This document shows positions 10,138 to 18,443 of a stretch of DNA of 64,000 nt, one piece after another (positions within the stretch are counted from its first letter, which is position 1; the number at the start of each line of letters is the position of its first letter). The position numbers and the translations under genes are program-made. Origin of the DNA: Demequina sp. NBRC 110056 (GTDB lineage Bacteria > Actinomycetota > Actinomycetes > Actinomycetales > Demequinaceae); assembly GCF_002090155.1 (NCBI RefSeq), contig NZ_BBRM01000002.1:744001-808000 (forward strand). The letters run 5' to 3'. Under the pieces are notes generated by a model. It did not search any database. It was not told the DNA's origin and saw nothing but the letters and a program-made list of their open reading frames with translations.

Positions 10138-11840
10138 GCGGTCTCCCCCGGCGTCGGCTCGGCGGCGGAGGAGGCGGCGGCGGAGGCGTCGACGGAGGCG
10201 GCGACGAAGAGCGTGGCGACCGCCGCATCGACTTCGCTCACGGGTCCGTGCACCGTGACGGCGGCGGCGAGCGGCGCCGCGCCGGCGGAGATCCGCTCGT
10301 GCGCCGCGAGGTAGGCGTCGCGGTCGTTGTAGCGGTGGAACACGCCGGCGATCTCCTGGGTGGGCTCGTGACCCTTGCCCGTGACGATGACCGTGTCGCC
10401 AGGCGCGCCCAGGCGAAGCCCGTACTCGACGGCAGCGACGCGCGGCTCGACCTCGTGCACGTCGCGCAGGTCCGGGCGTGCCTCCCGGATGCCCTCGCGG
10501 ATCGCCGCGCGGATCGCGGCCGGCTCCTCTGAGCGCGGGTTCTCGTCGGTGAGCACGATCACGTCGGCGAGGTCCGCCGCGATCGAGCCCATGACGGGGC
10601 GCTTGCCCTGGTCGCGGTCGCCGTCGGAGCCGAAGATGAGGATAAGGCGTCCCGGCGTGATGGGTCGAACCCCCTGGAGCGCGAGCGTCAGCGCGTCCGG
10701 CGTGTGGGCGTAGTCCACGATGGCGAGGGGGTCCGCCTCCGAGCGCTCGACCACGCGCTCCATGCGGCCTGGGACCTCGTGGGCCGTGGCGACGCCGTCG
10801 ATCGCCTTCTCGAGCGGGACGCCCGCGGCGTGAGCGGCCGCGATCGCGACCATCGCGTTGGACACGTTGACGAGGCCCGGCAGCGGGGACGCCGCCGCGT
10901 GGCTCGAGCCGTCGGGGGCCCGGAACACGAAGCGCGATCCCACGCCGTCGAGCCCGATGTCCGCGCTCGTGACCACCCAGTCCGCGTCCTGCGGGTCGTC
11001 GACGTGGGTCGAGACCGTCTCGCACGGGATCCGCACCTGCGCGGCGAGCTTGCGGCCCCACTCGTCGTCGACGTTGATGATGCCGCGGCGCGCGCGGCCG
11101 GGGGCGAAGAGCTTGGCCTTGGCCTCGAGGTAGGCCTCCATGGTGCCGTGGAAGTCCAGGTGGTCCCACTGCAGGTTGGTGAACACGGCGACCGAGAAGT
11201 CCACGCCGCCGATGCGCTCGAGGGCGGCCGCGTGGGAGCTCACCTCGGTCACGGCGGCGGTGACGCCGTCCTCGACCATCCGGGCGAGCAGGCCGTGCAG
11301 GACCGGTGCCTCGACGGTGGTGCGGGGCGACTCGATCGCCTCTCCTCCGATGCGCAGCTCGACGGTGCCCATGATGCCGCGGCGTTCGTGCGTCTGCGCG
11401 AGCGCGTTGTCGATGAAGTACGCGGTCGTGGTCTTGCCGTTGGTGCCGGTCACCCCCACGAAGGCGAGCTCGCGCGACGGGTCCCCATAGACCAGTGCCG
11501 CGGCCTCTCCCATGGCGACCCGCGCATCGGCCGACACGAGAACCGGCACCGTCACGTCGGCGAGGAGCTCCGCACCCGCGGCGTCGGTGAGCACCGCCAC
11601 CGCGCCGGCCGCGATCGCGTCCCGCGCGAACGTCGCGCCGTGCACCTTGAGCCCCGTGAAGGCGCCGAAGAGGTCGCCGTCGCGGACGTCGCGCGAGTCG
11701 ACCGTCGCGCCGGTGACGCGGACGGCGTCCGCCGCGGCCGCATCGGCGCTGCGCAGGCTCGCGCCAGCGCGGTGGGCGATCTCGGCGAGCGTGCGGGGCA
11801 CAGAACGCTGAGGTCGCAGTGCCATCTCCTGCACGGTCAC
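10134..11840 (-). CDS. murE: UDP-MurNAc-L-Ala-D-Glu--diamino acid ligase MurE
   Basis: Mur ligase that adds the third, diamino residue of the stem peptide. It is 568 aa, slightly long because of a roughly 40-residue N-terminal extension and an Ala-rich C-terminal tail of about 40 residues (nine Ala in the last 30). The ATP loop is [16 protein letters not shown]. The substrate motif reads DENPRSE. Meso-diaminopimelate enzymes typically have DNPR, so the third amino acid cannot be assigned with certainty, although dapF is also in this window. GTG 11840 overlaps the ftsI stop; GTG 11834 and ATG 11824 are alternative starts. Confidence 0.95.
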   Translation of the reverse strand: MTVQEMALRPQRSVPRTLAEIAHRAGASLRSADAAAADAVRVTGATVDSRDVRDGDLFGAFTGLKVHGATFARDAIAAGAVAVLTDAAGAELLADVTVPVLVSADARVAMGEAAALVYGDPSRELAFVGVTGTNGKTTTAYFIDNALAQTHERRGIMGTVELRIGGEAIESPRTTVEAPVLHGLLARMVEDGVTAAVTEVSSHAAALERIGGVDFSVAVFTNLQWDHLDFHGTMEAYLEAKAKLFAPGRARRGIINVDDEWGRKLAAQVRIPCETVSTHVDDPQDADWVVTSADIGLDGVGSRFVFRAPDGSSHAAASPLPGLVNVSNAMVAIAAAHAAGVPLEKAIDGVATAHEVPGRMERVVERSEADPLAIVDYAHTPDALTLALQGVRPITPGRLILIFGSDGDRDQGKRPVMGSIAADLADVIVLTDENPRSEEPAAIRAAIREGIREARPDLRDVHEVEPRVAAVEYGLRLGAPGDTVIVTGKGHEPTQEIAGVFHRYNDRDAYLAAHERISAGAAPLAAAVTVHGPVSEVDAAVATLFVAASVDASAAASSAAEPTPGETA

Positions 11841-13858
11841 TCCCAGGTGGTCGGGTAGAACTCCTCGGCGGGTCCCGACGGCGGAACGCGCAAGGCCTGC
11901 AGACCAAAGGTTGCCACGTCGGAGAACACTGGCGCGGCCACCACGCCACCCCAGATGGAGCTCTTGGGGTCGAACAGGATCACGGACACGACGATACGCG
12001 GGTCGTCCGCGGGCGCCACGCCCACGAACGACGCGATGATGCGGCTGAGCTGGCCGTCCGAGCCGACCGCCTGGGCCGTACCGGTCTTGCCGGCCACGCG
12101 GTAGCCGTCGATCTTCGCCATGCCGCCGGTGCCGGACTCGGTGACGTCCTCGAGCATGAGCATGAGCTGGTCGGCCGTGTCCTCGGAGATCACCTCGACG
12201 GGCTCGGCGGCCTCGCTCTCGACGAGCGTGCCGTCGGGCTGCTGGAGACCCTTGACGAGGCTCGGAGCGATGCGCACTCCCCCGTTCGCGACCGTCTGGT
12301 AGACCTGCGAGGTCTGCAGCGCCGTCACGGACACGCCCTGGCCGTACAGCACGGCCCATTCGGTGCGGCCGTCCCACTTCTGCCACGGGTGCAGGATGCC
12401 GGCCGACTCGGTCGGCAGGCCCACTCCCGTGCGCTGGCCGAAGCCGAAGTCGGACAGGTACTGGTAGCGCTGCTCCTCGGTGAGGTCCTCGCCCACCTGG
12501 ATGGTTCCCGTGTTGGAGGAACTGACGAGGATCCCGGACAGGGTGAGCTTCTCGTCGGCGTGCTCGTGCGAGTCCTTGAAGGTCTGGTTGTTGTCGGTCG
12601 TGTACTGGTACGGCGCGACGTAGCGGCTGGTGGGAGTCGCGAGGCCCTCCTCGAGGGCAGCGGCCATGGTGATGATCTTCGCGGTCGAGCCGGGCTCGAA
12701 GACGTCCTCGACGGCGCTCGAGCCGCGCCGCGACGCCGGGGTCGAGCCGGGGTCGTTGGGGTCCACCGAGCCGGAGTCCGCGAGCGCGAGGACCTCGCCC
12801 GTCTGGACGTCCTGCATCATCACGATGCCGGCCGACGACCCGGACTCCGAGAGCGCCTGCGCCAGGCGCTCCTGCGCGTAGTACTGGATGTCGCGGTCGA
12901 TGGTGAGCACCACCTTCGAGCCCGGCACCGCGGGCTCCTCCTCGAGCACGCCGGTCGGGATGACCGTGCCGCCGCCGCCGCGCTCGTAGGTGAGGGAGCC
13001 GGGGGTGCCGAGCAGCTCGTCCTCGTAGGACGCCTCGATGCCCGCGAGACCCCAGTTCACGCCCTGCTTGTCCTCGCGGCCACCCACGAAGCCCACGATG
13101 TTGCCCGCGATGTCGCCGTTGGGGTAGAAGCGCTCGGTGACCGGCTCGCGGTCGATGCCGTAGATGCCCTCGTCGTCGATGAGGTTCCACTGCTCGGGGG
13201 TGATGTACTTCGCGATGTACTGGAAGGACTTGTCGCCGACCAGGTCCACGGCGAGCTCCGACTCGCTCACGCCGAGGATGGGCGCGAGCACCTTGGCGGC
13301 GTCGAGCGGCCCCTGCATCACCACCTGGCCGCCCTCCTGGCGCGACCACTCCTGGAGCTTCACCTGGTTCACGAACACGTGGTAGCGCTCCGCCGACGTC
13401 GCCAGCACCACGCCGTTGCGGTCGACGATGTCTGCGCGCAGCGGCTCGTCGGTGGTGGTCGCGAGGCGGTTCTCGAGGGCGGCGGTCGACAGCTCCGCGG
13501 CGTTGACGCCCTGGATCATGACCAGCCGCACCGCGAACACGAAGAGCAGCACGAGGCTGAACAGGGTGATGATCCGCTGGCGGTTGCGCGGGTTGCCGAC
13601 GGTCGCCGCGCCGGGGACGCCGACGCGGACCGTGCGGGCGGGCGCGGGGCGGCGCTGGGCTGGACGGGACTGGGCTGGACGGGACTGGGCTGGACGGGGC
13701 TGCCCGCTGCTCGCCCGTGACGAGCGCGGCTGCGCGGCGCGGTCACGGCTCGAGCCCTGGCTCTTCGGCCGGGGCGCCGATGCGCGCTGGCCTCCCGTCG
13801 TGCGCTTGCCCCCCGTACGGCGCGGCTGACCGCCGCTGCTGCCGTCCTCGCGCGTCAT
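11837..13858 (-). CDS. ftsI: Septal transpeptidase FtsI (class B penicillin-binding protein 3)
   Basis: Septum-specific D,D-transpeptidase that works with FtsW. It is 673 aa. Residues 1-90 form a basic cytoplasmic tail with repeated RPAQS pentapeptides, followed by one membrane helix at about 95-115, a dimerisation domain, and the transpeptidase domain with STAK (Ser391 nucleophile, Lys394), SSN (447-449) and KTG (592-594). The ATG overlaps the ftsL stop (ATGA). The tail is longer than in most PBP3 proteins. Confidence 0.97.
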   Translation of the reverse strand: MTREDGSSGGQPRRTGGKRTTGGQRASAPRPKSQGSSRDRAAQPRSSRASSGQPRPAQSRPAQSRPAQRRPAPARTVRVGVPGAATVGNPRNRQRIITLFSLVLLFVFAVRLVMIQGVNAAELSTAALENRLATTTDEPLRADIVDRNGVVLATSAERYHVFVNQVKLQEWSRQEGGQVVMQGPLDAAKVLAPILGVSESELAVDLVGDKSFQYIAKYITPEQWNLIDDEGIYGIDREPVTERFYPNGDIAGNIVGFVGGREDKQGVNWGLAGIEASYEDELLGTPGSLTYERGGGGTVIPTGVLEEEPAVPGSKVVLTIDRDIQYYAQERLAQALSESGSSAGIVMMQDVQTGEVLALADSGSVDPNDPGSTPASRRGSSAVEDVFEPGSTAKIITMAAALEEGLATPTSRYVAPYQYTTDNNQTFKDSHEHADEKLTLSGILVSSSNTGTIQVGEDLTEEQRYQYLSDFGFGQRTGVGLPTESAGILHPWQKWDGRTEWAVLYGQGVSVTALQTSQVYQTVANGGVRIAPSLVKGLQQPDGTLVESEAAEPVEVISEDTADQLMLMLEDVTESGTGGMAKIDGYRVAGKTGTAQAVGSDGQLSRIIASFVGVAPADDPRIVVSVILFDPKSSIWGGVVAAPVFSDVATFGLQALRVPPSGPAEEFYPTTWE
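13651..13695 (-). repeat. 15-bp tandem repeat coding RPAQS in FtsI
   Basis: Three near-identical 15-bp units (two perfect copies at 13666-13680 and 13681-13695, one partial before them) encode successive RPAQS/RPAQR pentapeptides in the FtsI cytoplasmic tail. The copies are almost identical at DNA level, which points to recent slippage. Confidence 0.8.
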
Positions 13859-14268
13859 CCCTTGCCTCCCTGCTGCAGGACCGAGCCGTCGGTGAGCGAG
13901 ACGAAGCCGAGGCTCTCGGCCGGCTCCATGCCGAGCCCGGCCGCCTCCTTCGCCAGGAACGTCGGCGACGAGTTGGACTCGAGCTCGCTGATGAGCGAGG
14001 CGCGCTGCTGGTGGAGCTGGGCGATCTCGATCTTGAGGTCGCGCCGCTCGTAGGCGCCCTCCGACATCGCCGTGTTGATCATGAGGACCGCAAGCATGGC
14101 GGCGAGCACCACCGCGACGCAGCCCCAGGCGAACGGCGCGAGCGAGCGCGCCTGCTCCGGGGCGGACACCGCACGCAGCTCTGGCCGCTGGCGCGACTGC
14201 GTGCGCTCCCGGGGCTGCGCTCCGGCGGAGGACACGGTGCGCGGCTTGCGCAGGGGCGCGGCGCTCAT
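13855..14268 (-). CDS. ftsL: Cell division protein FtsL-like
   Basis: Small bitopic divisome scaffold of 137 aa. A basic cytoplasmic tail (1-43) precedes one membrane helix at about 44-65 and a coiled-coil segment (about 70-105) that would pair with the FtsB-type partner. The sequence itself is poorly conserved. The call rests on size, topology and position between rsmH and ftsI, where actinobacterial ftsL lies. Both ends overlap their neighbours by four bases (ATGA). Confidence 0.85.
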   Translation of the reverse strand: MSAAPLRKPRTVSSAGAQPRERTQSRQRPELRAVSAPEQARSLAPFAWGCVAVVLAAMLAVLMINTAMSEGAYERRDLKIEIAQLHQQRASLISELESNSSPTFLAKEAAGLGMEPAESLGFVSLTDGSVLQQGGKG

Positions 14269-15248
14269 GCTGCCCTCCTCAGGCGTGACGGCGGGGTGGG
14301 ACGGGTGCGCTCGGCGGCGCGCAGCCGCACGGGCTTGGAACGGGGGTTGGCCTCGGCCTCCTGGGCGCTCGCCTTCTCGGCACCGCGGGTGACGAGCCTC
14401 AGGTACGGCTGGTCGTCCTCGGGGACCACGGGAAGCCCGGGCGGCGCCGACGACGTCGCGCCCTCGGCGAACGCGGACTTCACGATGCGGTCCTCGAGGC
14501 TCTGGTACGCCATCACGACGATGCGCCCGCCCACGCGGGTGCCCTCGATGGCGGCCGGCATCGCGTCCTCGAGCACCTCGAGCTCGCGGTTGACGGCGAT
14601 GCGCAGCGCCTGGAACGTGCGCTTGGCGGGGTTCGAGCCGGGCTGGCGCGAGGCCGCCGGGATGCAGGCTCGCACGATGTCGGCGAGCTCGGCGCTGCGC
14701 GTGACGGGAGCCGTCGCGCGGCGCTTCACGATCGACTCGGCGATGCGCGCCGCGAAGCGCTCCTCGCCGTAGTCCCTCAGGATCCGGGTGAGCTCGCGCT
14801 GGTCCGCGTCGCGCAGGAGGTCGGCCGCCGTGACGGGGTCCTCGCGGTTCATCCGCATGTCCAGCGGAGCGTCCTGGGCGTAGGAGAAGCCGCGCTCCGC
14901 CTCGTCGATCTGGAGCGAGGAGACGCCGAGGTCGAGCAGGATGCCGTCGGCCGCATCGGCCCCCACCGCGGCGAGCGCTCCGCGGATGTCGTCGTACTCC
15001 GCGTGGTGGGCGGTGAAGCGGTCGCCGAAGCGCGCGAGGCGCTCGGAGGCGAGCGCGATGGCGTCGAGGTCGCGGTCGATCCCGACCACCCGCGCCTCGG
15101 GGCACTGCTCGAGGATCGCCTCGGTGTGGCCGCCCATGCCCAGCGTGCCGTCGATGGCGACCGCGCCGCTGCGGGCGAGGGAGGGCGCGAGCAGGTCGAC
15201 GCACCGCTGCAGCATCACCGGCTGGTGACGCGATGCCGCATCGGTCAT
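14265..15248 (-). CDS. rsmH: 16S rRNA (cytosine1402-N4)-methyltransferase RsmH
   Basis: SAM-dependent enzyme that N4-methylates C1402 in the decoding centre of 16S rRNA. It is 327 aa. The SAM-binding motif is DGTLGMGGHTE (residues 33-43), with GIDRDLDAI and LLDLGVSSLQID further on. The ATG at 15248 has the ribosome-binding site AGGAGGGGAGAGGA directly upstream, which favours it over an in-frame ATG seven codons earlier. It follows mraZ after a structured 100-bp spacer. Confidence 0.96.
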   Translation of the reverse strand: MTDAASRHQPVMLQRCVDLLAPSLARSGAVAIDGTLGMGGHTEAILEQCPEARVVGIDRDLDAIALASERLARFGDRFTAHHAEYDDIRGALAAVGADAADGILLDLGVSSLQIDEAERGFSYAQDAPLDMRMNREDPVTAADLLRDADQRELTRILRDYGEERFAARIAESIVKRRATAPVTRSAELADIVRACIPAASRQPGSNPAKRTFQALRIAVNRELEVLEDAMPAAIEGTRVGGRIVVMAYQSLEDRIVKSAFAEGATSSAPPGLPVVPEDDQPYLRLVTRGAEKASAQEAEANPRSKPVRLRAAERTRPTPPSRLRRAA

Positions 15249-15266
15249 TCCTCTCCCCTCCTGATG

Positions 15267-15350
15267 CACCGTGACCCGTGGTCTCCCTCCGGCTCTCTGA
15301 CGGGGGGAAGTCCGTCAGAGCTGCGCGGGAGGAGGCCGCGGGCCACGGTG
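15267..15350 (-). other. Long imperfect hairpin between mraZ and rsmH
   Basis: An outer pair of 15-base arms (15267-15281 and 15336-15350, two mismatches) encloses an inner perfect 9-bp stem (CTCTGACGG / CCGTCAGAG, 15295-15303 and 15312-15320). The structure begins three bases after the mraZ stop and ends just before the rsmH ribosome-binding site. No run of T follows, so it is not a classical terminator. An attenuator, RNA-processing site or translation-insulating fold is inferred. Confidence 0.6.
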
Positions 15351-15353
15351 GCC

Positions 15354-15821
15354 TCACATGTCGTCGAACACCTCCGCGGCGGTGGCCGCGTAGTCCTCTT
15401 CTCCGTCTTCCAGGTACTGCTCCCAGGTCGCCGCGTCCCAGATCTCGACGCGCGAGCCCATGCCCACCACGGCGACCTCCCGATCGAGTCCCGCGTACCG
15501 GCGCAGCGGCGAGCCCAGCAGGATGCGCCCCTGCTTGTCCGGGATGTCGTCCTGGGCGTGGCCAAGGAAGTTGCGCAGGTAGTCACGGGCGCGCTTGTTC
15601 TCGAGCGGAGCGCGACGCAGTCGGTCGTGGATGACCGCGAACTCGTCCAACGGGAACAGGAACACGCACCGGTCGAGACCGCGCGTGGCGACCAGTCCCG
15701 AGGCCAGGCGGCCGCGGAACTTGGCGGGCAGGATCAGCCGCCCCTTGTCGTCGAGCCTGGGCGTGAACGTGCCGAGGAAGACCCCTGTGGGTCCCAGGCC
15801 GTGCGCCGCCAGTTCCGACAC
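15354..15821 (-). CDS. mraZ: Transcriptional regulator MraZ
   Basis: AbrB-fold, ring-forming DNA-binding protein that controls the dcw operon it heads. It is 155 aa, about 12 residues longer at the N-terminus than the typical 143. The two conserved half-motifs FTPRLDDKGRLILPAKFR and DIPDKQGRILLGSPLRR are intact. GTG 15821 is preferred because GGGAGGTGAGG lies just upstream. The usual FLGTF start region lies inside the frame at a GTC, which is not a start codon. Direct GTGGRG repeats upstream fit autoregulation. Confidence 0.96.
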   Translation of the reverse strand: MSELAAHGLGPTGVFLGTFTPRLDDKGRLILPAKFRGRLASGLVATRGLDRCVFLFPLDEFAVIHDRLRRAPLENKRARDYLRNFLGHAQDDIPDKQGRILLGSPLRRYAGLDREVAVVGMGSRVEIWDAATWEQYLEDGEEDYAATAAEVFDDM

Positions 15822-15858
15822 TCGACCTCACCTCCCAACGCCACGACTCGCCAGTGCG

Positions 15859-15894
15859 CCCCACTTTACTCCACTTCTCTCCACGATCGTGGAG
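15859..15894 (-). promoter_or_regulatory. MraZ-box array upstream of mraZ
   Basis: On the minus strand GTGGGG (15864-15859), GTGGAG (15874-15869) and GTGGAG (15884-15879) repeat with an exact 10-bp period, 38-63 bases before the mraZ start. A fourth GTGGAG in the opposite direction (15889-15894) completes the palindrome CTCCACGATCGTGGAG. Directly repeated TGGG/GTGG boxes with about 10-bp spacing are the known binding pattern of MraZ, so autoregulation is likely. Confidence 0.75.
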
Positions 15895-15944
15895 CAACTG
15901 TGAGAAATCTGTGCCGCGGCGGTCAAACATGCAGGTAATCAGCG

Positions 15945-15960
15945 GTGGAGGAAGGTGGAG
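15945..15960 (+). promoter_or_regulatory. Second GTGGAG pair facing the moxR operon
   Basis: Two GTGGAG copies (15945-15950, 15955-15960) with the same 10-bp period read on the plus strand, toward moxR, which starts at 16056. Sequence, spacing and orientation mirror the mraZ array. A TAGGCT -10-like hexamer lies at 16024-16029. MraZ control of the moxR operon is inferred, not shown. Confidence 0.5.
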
Positions 15961-16055
15961 GGAAATCTCTGAGTCGAGAGTGCATCGGCGCGTCTGGGCG
16001 TACCGCAGCCGCGAGCTTTCGCCTAGGCTCGGGGAAAGGCTGCAAAGGAGCGTTC

Positions 16056-17072
<1,017 letters not shown>

Positions 17073-17141
17073 GCCGCGCACGACGCGACGTGGGTGCGCG
17101 GGTGACGAGGACACAACTGTGAGGAGGCGAGGGGCTCGAGC

Positions 17142-18443
17142 ATGACGACGGGGAACGCGAAGCCGAGCGGCGCCCGCAGGAGGCGCCCGCGAGCGGAGAT
17201 GACCAGTCGCGGCACCGGCATGCTCGCCAGCGGAGTCGTCATCGCCGCCCTCGGCGTCGGCCTGTCGACGCCCATCCTCGTCCACATCGGGGTGGCCATG
17301 ACGTGCGCCGTGGCGGTCGCCTGGATCTGGGTGCTGCTCGCCGTCGACTCGTTCCTCAGGACCTTCCCGCTGGCTCGCCGGCAGGTGAGCCCCCACCCGC
17401 TCACCGCGGGGCGCTCGGGCACCGTCACCGTCACCATCGAGGCCGCGCGCTCCCGTGCGCGCCACCGCCTGCGCCGCTCGCTCGCCGAGCACCTCGACAT
17501 CCGCGAGCAGGCATCGGCGGAGCTCACCGGCGGCATGGGCACCAAGGCGACAGTGCGTCGCGAGCCCGGCAGGCTCGAGCTGTCCTACGCGGTGCATCCG
17601 GTGCGTCGCGGCCGCTGGCCCCTCGGGCCCTCGCTCGTGCACAGCTCAGACCCGTTCGGCATGTTCCTCGCCAACACGCCCGTCGGCGAGCCCCAGCTGG
17701 TGCCGGTGTGGCCAGCCGTGGTCGACCTCTCGGCCACGGCGGGGGCGCTCATGGGCCATGCCGACCGCATCGTCCTGGGTGCCCGCACTCCGTCACCGGA
17801 CGACGCATCCCTGCGGGACTACCGCGAGGGCGACGACCTTCGACGCGTGCACTGGGCCAGCTCGGCACGGCGCGGCACCATGCTCGTGCGCTCGGACGAG
17901 CGCGCCGGCCGCCGCCCGGCCTCCGTGATCCTCGACCCGCCCCGCGACCCCAAGGCCCTCGAATGGGGCATCTCCGCCGCCGCGTCGATCGCGCTGTCCG
18001 TCCTCGACTCGGGCCACCCGGTGCGCATGGTGGGCGCGGGACTCGACCCGGCGGCCATCCGCCACCTGGGCGACCGCGGCTCCGCCGCCGCCCGCGTCGA
18101 CCTCCTCAACCAGACGATCGACCTGCGTGCACCCGTGTCCCGCGGTGCGGCGACCGACGCCTTGGTGCGCGCGGCGTCCCTCACCGCGGAGGACGCGACG
18201 CAGGGCGAGGTGACCGTGGCGGTGGTCGATCCGCTCGAGAAGGAGGCGCTCGACGCCCTGTCCCCGCTGGGCGACACGGGCCGCGCGTGGGCGCTGGTGC
18301 GCTCGGACGAGTACCTCGAGGAGGAGGCCCGCGCGACGGTGCGCGCGCTGCGCCGGTCGGGATGGCGCGCGACCACCGTGACCGCCGCCGACGATCTCGA
18401 GGCGCTGTGGACGCGCATGCTGACCGCGGGAGACATCTCGTGA
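17142..18443 (+). CDS. DUF58 domain protein, membrane-anchored
   Basis: Partner of MoxR ATPases, of unknown biochemical role; the fold is related to von Willebrand factor A. It is 433 aa. Two membrane helices are at about 25-45 and 48-66, followed by a cytoplasmic domain with the DUF58 signature DYREGDDLRRVHWASSARRG near residue 230. The ribosome-binding site GAGGAGGCGAGG precedes the ATG. Its stop overlaps the following GTG start by four bases, so it is co-translated with the transglutaminase gene. Confidence 0.92.
   Translation: MTTGNAKPSGARRRRPRAEMTSRGTGMLASGVVIAALGVGLSTPILVHIGVAMTCAVAVAWIWVLLAVDSFLRTFPLARRQVSPHPLTAGRSGTVTVTIEAARSRARHRLRRSLAEHLDIREQASAELTGGMGTKATVRREPGRLELSYAVHPVRRGRWPLGPSLVHSSDPFGMFLANTPVGEPQLVPVWPAVVDLSATAGALMGHADRIVLGARTPSPDDASLRDYREGDDLRRVHWASSARRGTMLVRSDERAGRRPASVILDPPRDPKALEWGISAAASIALSVLDSGHPVRMVGAGLDPAAIRHLGDRGSAAARVDLLNQTIDLRAPVSRGAATDALVRAASLTAEDATQGEVTVAVVDPLEKEALDALSPLGDTGRAWALVRSDEYLEEEARATVRALRRSGWRATTVTAADDLEALWTRMLTAGDIS

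Noticed and set aside
8749-13349. Very long open frames (over 1000 codons) reading through murE/murF and murE/ftsI as possible giant fusions
   Set aside because: They come from high GC leaving few stops. Each conserved protein has its own start at a four-base overlap, and the extra sequence is Arg/Pro-rich frame shadow.
17303-18439. Possible 380-residue N-terminal extension of the transglutaminase protein
   Set aside because: This stretch is the DUF58 gene in another frame; the GTG overlapping the DUF58 stop gives a standard TgpA N-terminus.
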